Shown in pieces: positions 56,437 to 64,000 of a stretch of 64,000 bases of DNA; position 1 is the first letter of the stretch, and every line of letters starts with the position of its first letter. The position numbers and the translations under genes were made by a program. Where the stretch lies: NCBI GenBank assembly GCA_035222895.1, contig JAVYIG010006399.1, positions 54,660 through 118,659 of the forward strand, given 5' to 3'. This DNA is from Strongylocentrotus droebachiensis (taxonomy: Eukaryota > Echinodermata > Echinoidea > Camarodonta > Strongylocentrotidae). Below the pieces are notes generated by a model. The model ran no database searches. It was not told the DNA's origin and worked only from the letters and a program-made list of their open reading frames with translations.

Positions 56437-56625
56437 ATAAGCATATAGTAGCATACACGTGCTTTAACAGTCACGCAAAACACGGGCAAACTATTATTCA
56501 ATAAAATCTGAGAATGTGTACTATTACCTAGATTTAGGGAATTATTTTAAGAATGATTTATTCCTAAAATAATTCCATAAATTGGGGTAAAACAAAAATA
56601 TTCCAACTATATGAGCGACAGTGTA
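56437..56625. mobile_element. Half copy of the 17411 TIR element
   Basis: The complement of 17411-17590 is seen: TAGTAGCATACACGTGCTTT, CAGTCACGC, ATAAATTGGGGTAAAAC and a terminal GCGACAGTGTA. The other half is missing. Confidence 0.75.
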
Positions 56626-57179
56626 TATAGGTCAATTATATACATTTGTAAGTTGCGGGTGAAGACGATCGACCGTATTTCTCATAATTTTATTGAAATT
56701 AGGTCTATACAAAATGAGACTTTCATAACATTTGAGATCGTGAAAGAGACCCTGCATATAAATCCCAAGGAAGATAACTCCTCCAAAATCCTCCATTGCT
56801 TTAAAAAAAATCAACTTCCTTTGGTTAATACGTGAAAAAGAGATACAGAAGTCTTGATAAGTTCCTTAAATGATGTGGAATACAATAACACTTTGAATTT
56901 TAGAATTTTGGAAAGGCTATTATAGATCAAAATGTTGAAATGGCCTTCGGCCATAAATCCCAGGAAACTGCTTTTGACCTTAGCCGCCGTAGTTTAAACA
57001 AGTGAAAACAGGCAAATTGGGTATAATTCCCGAAGGATTTATTTAGAAAAAATGATATATGTAAAAAGCTTGTTCGGCTTTCGGCTATGATGTAGTATAA
57101 AAAACACAATAGGCAGACTTTTTCGAGTACCCCAAAAGTGACACTTTTTACTTCAAATACATGTAAGTATACGTTTTTC

Positions 57180-57600
57180 TTTAACTACCCCTTCCCCCTT
57201 TTCGTAAGTGCCCCTTTTTACATAGGGAAAGTGCGCCTTTTTACATCAGATAGGTGCCCCTTTCCGTGAGTACGCCCTTTTCACCACTGAGAAGTTTCTC
57301 TATTCTATAATCTGAAAAAGGCACCCCTCTTACTTTAACAATTAAGTGCCTCTTCCAGATGCGAGAAGCCATTTTCCTTTCTTAAAAATGCCCGTTCCCC
57401 CTTTTTTCTCCTGATAGTGCCCCCATCCAAAACTGATAATTACCCCTTTTACTTTGAAAAGTGCCCCGTTTCTTTTGTAATAAGTGCATATTTCCATTAT
57501 TTGAAGTGGCCCTTTTCATCTCTGATTAGTGCCCCTTTTAGGTGTTAAAAATACACCTTTTCAACCCAGAGACACATCTTAAATATCACCCTTTAAACCT
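57180..57600. repeat. Degenerate tandem AAGTGCCCCTTTT repeat, second locus
   Basis: About a dozen diverged units (CGTAAGTGCCCCTTTTTAC, TGATAGTGCCCCC, TGATTAGTGCCCCTTTT), the same family as 18320-18660. Confidence 0.75.
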
Positions 57601-59667
57601 CATGCCCTTTTGAACTCCATATAATTCAGAGATAATCAATAGCTCTGTGTTGTTCAGGAATATAAAGGTTTAGAAAATGTAGGATTTTTCAACTGACCCA
57701 AGGCAATTGTCATTCATGTTAGCCCATTAACTACTGGAACCGGGTTGTTCCTGTATTAAGTCTATATTTTCTAGGTGTAAACTTTTTTTTGGACTCACAC
57801 GGGTATATGGAAATGAGAGAATTCAGTAGTCAATGGGCTAAAAAGACTGAGACATCATGATTACCATAATAAGTGTTTTATGACAAAACGTTTGTATTAA
57901 CTCTCCCCTGAAACAATAGATTTCTCATATCCTCCTAAATATTGGATTTTTTACTTTGAGGTTACCCTTTGTAGGTCCCTTCCCTCTTTCCAGAAAGTGT
58001 CCTTTTTTTGCTGGTGCACCCCCACATTAGAAGACGCTCCGCCGCCCCTGGCTGGGCTTATATATATTTTGTTTAAATAAAAATGTAAAGATAAAGTGAA
58101 GTAACACTGCGAACGAAACTGTCTGGGAGCAATGCATGGGGAACGTCGATTCTGCACTTTAATAGGTTTGGAATCATCAAAATAAATGTTCATTTGAATT
58201 GAATTGGAATTGAATTGAATTGAATTGAAAATAGAAAAAAATGACTCAGTCTCGGTGTACACGGAAATATGTACAGAGCACATTCTGGCATGAATGGCTG
58301 GTCCGAACATTTGACCTATTCCTTATGTTGATGACCGTATAACGAATAAGAGAGCATTTTAAACAATCTGTTTAGGAGAAATAAGTTTCAAAAGTAACAT
58401 TAACAAAATGAGAAAGCTTTAATACACCCCCTAAATATTGCAGAACTCAATATTATCAATTCTTGTTAAAATGTTAGGTCAGTATATAGGTCCGTGTCCA
58501 CATACAAGAGTAATGAGCAGCAGCGGTTCTATATAAGGGGTGGGCTGGGGGGGGGGGGGGGGTCGAGCTCCAGTTTAAATTTCAAGCCCCCCACCCTTAT
58601 TATTGAATATATACATTAATGTAATGGAGGCACGTGTGTAAAATGCCCCCCCCCCCCCCACACCCAAGCCCCCAATGTCCACCCCCTTCTCCTCCACCCT
58701 TGACTAACTATACAGAACCGCGTGCCTGGATGCTGGCCTGGACCGATCGATTGTTTGCACATGTCAAGACAAATAATTACATAACAATTATCCAATTCCT
58801 GGATATCGTGCCAGAGTGATCTGGCCTGCTATTTAGAGGCGGATCCAGGATTCTCTTGCCGGGGGGGGGGGGGGGGGGGGGGGAGTGTGATATGCCACTT
58901 GACATCGTTCCCCCCTCTGGATATTATTATGCTATAAAACGTTTTACATTGATTTGCACAGTTGAATGATTTTGTTTGTGCTCAGGCTCACGGAAGTATA
59001 GGAACTACTTTGAATTGCAAGGGTTTCAGGGCATTCGAAGGTATAGCCGATCATATTTTGTAATAGTATTAATATTCTCCTCCACAATTCCAGTGGGAAA
59101 GTTGCTCTCATGTGCCTGGAAGGGGGGGGGGGGGAATAACCCGAAAAAAATTTAATATGATTCACCAGCTGTATGAGTCTTTAACCATGAACCTAATACT
59201 AGGTTCATGCTTTAACGGTCATCAGCCTTTGATGTCAGTTTATTACCCGGGTAATCCAATATAGGGATAGGTGCATGCACAATTACAATGAATGTTTGCC
59301 CTTTAGCTTGCTGAACCGTGATAAGAAAAGGCTTTGTGGCTGCCGGGAGGGTTGTATACGTGTATAAAGTACTTCTCATCGAGCACGTAGATTGTGTAGA
59401 AGCTAACTTGCAACACACATCCATTCGCCTCCCTCCTCCTATTTGGTGAGTTTAACCATGGCCTTTTCATGTCCACATAATTTATATTTTCAATTGTATG
59501 CATGTTGACTTATTATAGGCCAAAGTACAATCATGTCTCGAATTAATAGCTCATTGGGTTATAATTATAATGTATATAATTTATGTTGTTTGGTGCGACT
59601 CCAGCGGGACTCCAGGCCATGATAGGCCTATACTGAGGTAAGCAGAAGTAGACTAAGTTTTTGTTTA

Positions 59668-59760
59668 TAGGTAAAGACCAGTATTGGAAACGCCCCAATT
59701 TCAAAAAAATGAAATGGAAGCTCTAATTATTACCAATCATGTGAAAGAGTATGTTTTGAC
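59668..59760 (-). mobile_element. MITE family B fragment
   Basis: Starts GGTAAAGACCAGTATTGGAA and breaks off after TCATGTGAAAGAGTATGTTTTG. Matches the first 90 bp of the copy at 30572. Confidence 0.75.
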
Positions 59761-59859
59761 TAATAGGGAAGCGGACAACTAAATGAGAAAATACGTTATG
59801 AGTAATCGAAAGTTGAATCACTATATAAAGGCTTATAGGGGTCTACTCATGGGAACGTC

Positions 59860-59964
59860 AATTCGTCGCTGTTTTCACGAAGTGACGGTAGTGAAAAAAA
59901 ATTGTATTCACTTTGCATGACGATTTTCCTCACTACCGTCACTTCGTGAAAACAAGGACGAATT
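59860..59964. repeat. 105-bp hairpin element
   Basis: 35-nt arms (59860-59894 and 59930-59964) with two mismatches; core TTTTCACGAAGTGACGGTAG. The loop is 35 nt. Confidence 0.85.
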
Positions 59965-60446
59965 ATTGGCTGAGTGAATGGGTAGTGTCAGACATCTTTG
60001 CCATTTTATAGCGGAGTGTGAAAGTCAAATATCATGCTTACAGTTTTTTTTAGTCGCCTGCCACTACCACACAAAATAAGCACACCTTGGGGGGGGGGGG
60101 GGGGGGGGGGAGAGGTAGTGAGCACTAATTTTTTTTTTTTTTTGCTCCCAAAAATTTGAAAATCGGGTTGGCCGAAAATTCGCTCAGGGGGGGGGGGGGG
60201 GGGGGGGGTAGTGAGCACTAATTTTTTGTTTGGGGCCCTCGAAAATTTGAAAATATGCACCCCCCCCCCCCCCTTGAGCGGGGGGGGGGGCATCTAAAAA
60301 AAGAGGTAAAATTAACGTTAAAAAATGTAAAAATACACATTTTTCCCCAGTGGGGGGAGGGGGGGGGGGGGGGAGGGGACCTCCCCCTGTATCCGCCACT
60401 GATTGGAGCTGTCTGTGAATATGCCTACATGTACCTAACTATTATA

Positions 60447-60555
60447 CAGTCAAACCTGCCTTTAATAATGGCAACCTCTCTCTACCCTATCCATAGTGGT
60501 CGAGCGTTTTCTCTCCATCGAGAAAGACATGTGTGCATGCTGTCGAACTTGTCTA
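60447..60555. mobile_element. CAGTCAAACCTG-family fragment
   Basis: Intact left end CAGTCAAACCTGCCTTTAAT preceded by TA. The right end (GTCGAACTTGTCTAC) is degraded. It lies 300 bp upstream of the PM20D2 start. Confidence 0.65.
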
Positions 60556-60853
60556 CATAATAAAGAAAGTTATGAATTTGTTAAAGTTGTAATTTGTAAA
60601 AGTGTGCGCACCGGAAAACTTTCCCATTTGTTTCAACTCAAAAATATCTAAAATATATGAGTTGGGCACAAATAGCTAGGAGGAGAAAAAAAACCTTAAA
60701 CTAGTGTTTCATGTACACGCCAAACGGGAGAGTAGCTTACGTCACAAATGTCCCTTTTTTCTTCTTTTTCCTCTATTTTTCGCTTGTCAGAAAAAGAAAT
60801 CTAAACTGTAAAACCCCTTTTCCAAATTCTCGGATAGACAACTGACAGCACCC

Positions 60854-61036
60854 ATGAGTGATCAGGACAGCGCCCTCTTAAGGCGGTCTAAGGACGCGGC
60901 TGGAGCCAAGATCGATGAGTCCGCTGCAGCCTTGCATGAACTTAGCAATGACATCTGGACTCACCCTGAGTTAAACTTTGAGGAACACCATGCCCATGCT
61001 AGCCTGACAGACTTTCTCGAACGGGAAGGCTTTGAG
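60854..61036 (+). CDS. PM20D2: PM20D2 exon 1
   Basis: 61 codons, phase 0. IDESAAALHELSNDIWTHPE and FEEHHAHASLTDFLEREGF match the human IDEAAERLGALSRAIWSQPE and YEEHHAHRVLTHFFERE. Donor GAG|GTATAT. Confidence 0.93.
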
Positions 61037-61974
61037 GTATATTCAGCCATGGTTCTAAAATATTATATTATAGCAATAACATTCTAACTATTTGTAATCT
61101 ATGTATGTATATTTTTTTCAAGTCAATATATTTAAATGTTACAAAAATTATGGTTGTCATTATTTTGAGGGATCCACATTTTACAAGCTCTGCCTTTTCA
61201 GTGGATCTCTCCATTTCCACAGGTTTATCTTTAAAATTTAAAAAAACCCCATTACACTGGATATTTATGTATACTTTCTATTTCATAACTTTAAACCATG
61301 TAAACTGTATTTATTATTGAATGTTGAATTGTATATCTGATTTCTTGTCAAAACTACTGTTCTGTTGGAAATGAAAAATAAAAATGAAATTGAAACTGAA
61401 GAGGCCTATGCATAATCTGGAATGACGAACCAGCAGAATATAACGAACTCTTTGAAGTAGCGATCGAACCTTTGGAGAAAAAAAAAAGACATTGGGGTAA
61501 ATGAGTCTTGGGAATAAAACAAACGTTTGGAAATTAGGGGTATACCGGTAGGCCTATCATCAAAATTAAAAATGACAAATGGGGAAAGAAAAGAACTTAA
61601 GGAAATAGGGAGGGGGATCAAAAAGGAAAATGACCCTTCCACTTGCCAAGCCTTCCTCCTAATCGCTAGCCCTGTCATTATCATATTTCATTCATCGAGT
61701 AAGGGGTCATGCCCCTCAATGGCTGAACACTTGCTACGCCAATGGTGATTGTTCATATTTGTTTAAGAAACAAATAATGAGAGACTTTGTAAAAAATAAG
61801 AAATTAATACCTGTGATCGTTATCAAAGTATTCCTAAGACCCCATGCAGAGGAACTTATATCTTTTGAAGGTATTTCTTTCTTCTTTATTACCTTGTATA
61901 TTCCAAGATATGAATGTACTTGCACATGATAAATACATTAATACATCATTAAACCAACCAACCAATCAATCAAG

Positions 61975-62010
<36 letters not shown>

Positions 62011-63267
62011 CTTGAAATCCAATTTATTCATTTCTAAACGAGAGTATAAAACTCCTTTTGTAATTCTTTACGTGTAATGTAATTTTAAATGTGTTTTTTT
62101 TTCAACGTGTCAATATTTAAAAATGCGATTTATCACTTTTTCATGTCAACATTTAAACATGAGCAATCCAGCTTCTGCTGCCTTTTCATTTAAAATGACA
62201 ATTACGATGCATGTATTTTGAATTTGCATAATAAACCTTAAATCAACCAATCAATCAATCTATCAACCAACCAACCAACCAACCAACCAACCAACCAACC
62301 AACCAACCAACCAATTAATCAATCAATCAATCAATCAGCTATTAAATCAAGTAACATCCAATGTTTGTTCGTTGGATTACTTTTTTAAGGTCACGAAGAA
62401 CTTCCATCTCGAGACAGCATTTAAGGCTACATATGGGACCGATGGTGGTGTCCATGTGTGTGTAATTTGCGAGTACGATGCTCTTCCTGAGATTGACCAC
62501 GCCTGTGGACACCCCTTGATCGCTGAGTCTGGAGCAGGCGCAGGGCTAGGGATCAAAGCTGCACTCGAGCTGGCCGATGCACCGAAAGGAAGGGTATAAT
62601 AGGCTAGATAGATATCATTTTTGTTTAAGGGGGAGGGGATTATTAAAAGCACACAACCACTACGGAACTTCAACCTAGGAGGATATCACTTGCGGATTCA
62701 GGGACCCCCCCCCCCCCCAGAATGCCTTAAATACAACTAAGAACAACAGAATAATATTTCAACTAATTGCGATCCCGGCGGCAACAATAGTTTCGACCAA
62801 GTGCAGAAGGCATCCAATATATGTGATAGCTTTTTTCGTTTGTTTATTTGTTTGTCAGAGAATTTTTCAGAGGTAAAAAAGCACCTTTAAAAAAAAGGGT
62901 GTTTCCATTTAATATATCAGTCTTCATTCTGACCTACCTGACACACTTTGATCTGACTCACTTTTTCCTATACATTTTCTACACAGAGGCATTTTCATGA
63001 GACAGTTTCTGTGACAGGCTTTTTGCTAGTGTTCACGACATTTATCATAACATTATAGTATGATAACTATTATCTGAACATGTTTAATTGTCCTACAATC
63101 ACTTCAACAATAACACAGGTCACAGTCATGGGTACCCCTGCCGAAGAGGGCGGAGGCGGGAAGATTAAAATGATTGAAACAGGAGCATTTCAAGGAATAG
63201 ATATCGCTATGATGGTACATCCCTACCCGCGTAATGTATCCAGACCAGTCATTCTGGCTTGCACAAC
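60854..63267 (+). CDS. PM20D2: PM20D2, M20 family peptidase (first three exons; continues beyond the window)
   Basis: M20 metallopeptidase of the amidohydrolase-like group. Human PM20D2 cleaves beta-alanyl and gamma-aminobutyryl dipeptides and acts as a metabolite-repair enzyme in the cytosol. Exons 60854-61036, 62390-62593 and 63119-63267 join in frame to 178 codons plus 2 bases. Residue 89 onward carries EYDALPEIDHACGH (H98 and H102 region, zinc site). GTPAEEGGGGK follows with the catalytic E138 and the metal-binding E139, then MMVHP. The dimerisation domain and C-terminal half lie to the right of 64000. The first ATG is used; no upstream in-frame Met is seen in the exon. Confidence 0.93.
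61037..62389 (+). other. PM20D2 intron 1
   Basis: Holds an (AATC)n tract at 61955-62010 and (AACC)n plus (AATC)n tracts at 62232-62337. Otherwise AT-rich without features. Confidence 0.6.
62390..62593 (+). CDS. PM20D2: PM20D2 exon 2 (zinc site)
   Basis: 68 codons. ETAFKATYG, CEYDALPEIDHACGHPLIAE and GAGAGLGIKAALE, matching human [20 protein letters not shown]. Acceptor TTTTTTAAG, donor AAGG|GTATAA. Confidence 0.95.
62594..63118 (+). other. PM20D2 intron 2
   Basis: No features beyond a short C run at 62706-62720. Confidence 0.5.
63119..63267 (+). CDS. PM20D2: PM20D2 exon 3
   Basis: VTVMGTPAEEGGGGKIKMIE and AMMVHPYPRN, matching human VVVLGTPAEEDGGGKIDLIE and FMAHPSQEN. 149 bp, ending in phase 2. 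Acceptor ACACAG, donor AAC|GTAAGT. Confidence 0.94.
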
Positions 63268-64000
63268 GTAAGTTCTTTTCCTTCCTTTTCCCCCCTTTTT
63301 TTGCTGTTTTATTTTCTCAAAAAAGAAAGAAATATATGGAACATATTCGCAAAGACTTTCGAGAAATCTTCTCGAGGGAAACACCCGTACCCTTACTGTA
63401 TATCCTAGATCTAGGGATATCATATCATGATTATTCAATAATATACATAATTATATTATACGCAGATTAAAAAAAAATGATGGAACTGAAATTGCCCGGC
63501 CTTAATATTTCTCCACAGTCCTTAGTATAGTGTTAATCGGGCTTCTATGAAACAGGTTAAATTCATAAAGTGACGGTGCGGTGACATGAAAGTAAACATA
63601 TTGAAAACTTCACGTAGTGACGTTTATTTATTTATTTATTTTATTTAGATCACAATTTAGTTCACCGCAGATATACCCCTTGGGGGGGGGGGGGTGTAGT
63701 TGTGGGAAGGGTATTGGGTGTGATGCCCCAATGAAAAGTATTATATATCACATGATACGTTAATTTGGAAAGAAGAATTACATTGAATTACATTGAATTA
63801 CATGTACTGAATGGCTAAATTTTAATACCTATAAAGAATTATCGGCTGTCCGACCAAAATTTGATTGTAATGGGAAAATGACCTCGTGATTGGGGAGTGG
63901 ATCTCAAGGGAAACTTCTAATTAAACCGTCCGGATTTCTGGTATCCCCTTCCGGACCCTTTATTTTGTGTCTAGTTGATTTAGCAAAATTCAGTCATAGC
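63268..64000 (+). other. PM20D2 intron 3 (start)
   Basis: Contains a G run (63681-63693) and repeated GAATTACATT. No further exon is visible before the window ends. Confidence 0.5.

Larger units (their letters stand above)
58540..60380. repeat. Clustered poly-G/poly-C runs
   Basis: Runs of 10-26 G or C at 58548, 58646, 58861, 59120, 60089, 60188, 60262, 60281 and 60351-60375. Several are embedded in copies of a repeat containing CCCAAAAATTTGAAAATCG and GGATCCGCCACTG. Such runs can form G-quadruplexes and are error-prone in assembly. Confidence 0.85.

Noticed and set aside
60006..60399. Pro-rich frames
   Set aside because: They translate poly-G/poly-C runs; no other sequence support.
1..64000. 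A defence, toxin or biosynthetic multi-gene system
   Set aside because: All supported genes are conserved animal housekeeping genes plus one death-domain gene; nothing suggests functional clustering or viral genes.

Overview
This is a eukaryotic nuclear window: widely spaced exons with GT-AG introns, AT-rich DNA, and many short non-autonomous transposons, tRNA-derived SINEs and satellites. The gene content and the look of the repeats (TTAA-flanked MITEs, an element with CAGTCAAACCTG ends, abundant TACATGTA-like words, tRNA-headed SINEs) suggest an invertebrate deuterostome, most likely a sea urchin. The species call is an inference.

Layout, left to right. (1) 155-1942, minus: two exons of a gene encoding a death domain, running off the left edge. 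(2) 1943-12745: repeat-rich intergenic DNA, including FIG4 downstream sequence. (3) 12746-40722, minus: a complete FIG4 gene (PI(3,5)P2 5-phosphatase, Sac family). I reconstructed 24 coding exons with consistent phases; they total 2640 bp (879 aa plus stop), close to the 907 aa of the human protein. (4) 40723-47418: FIG4 upstream DNA and MANEA downstream DNA, with a retroelement relic. (5) 47419-54114, minus: a complete three-exon MANEA (GH99 endo-alpha-1,2-mannosidase, 501 aa). (6) 54115-60853: intergenic, with poly-G tracts and hairpin elements. (7) 60854-63267, plus: the first three coding exons of PM20D2 (M20 peptidase family), running off the right edge.

The genes do not form a pathway. 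FIG4 acts in endolysosomal phosphoinositide turnover, MANEA in Golgi N-glycan trimming, and PM20D2 in cytosolic dipeptide clean-up. From general knowledge, the human orthologues PM20D2, MANEA and FIG4 all lie on chromosome 6q15-q21, so this window appears to be a compact piece of an ancient linkage group.

The accessory DNA is the unusual part. It includes a 2 kb ATC/ACTGTC array about 28 bp from the acceptor of FIG4 exon 19, and a transposon end that supplies the donor context of FIG4 exon 21. A partial duplicate of FIG4 exon 18 sits inside a tandem array, and a 1.9 kb polypurine satellite lies in a MANEA intron. There are several long foldback elements, one with a hammerhead-like core. I found no sign of a prokaryotic-type defence or other multi-gene system.
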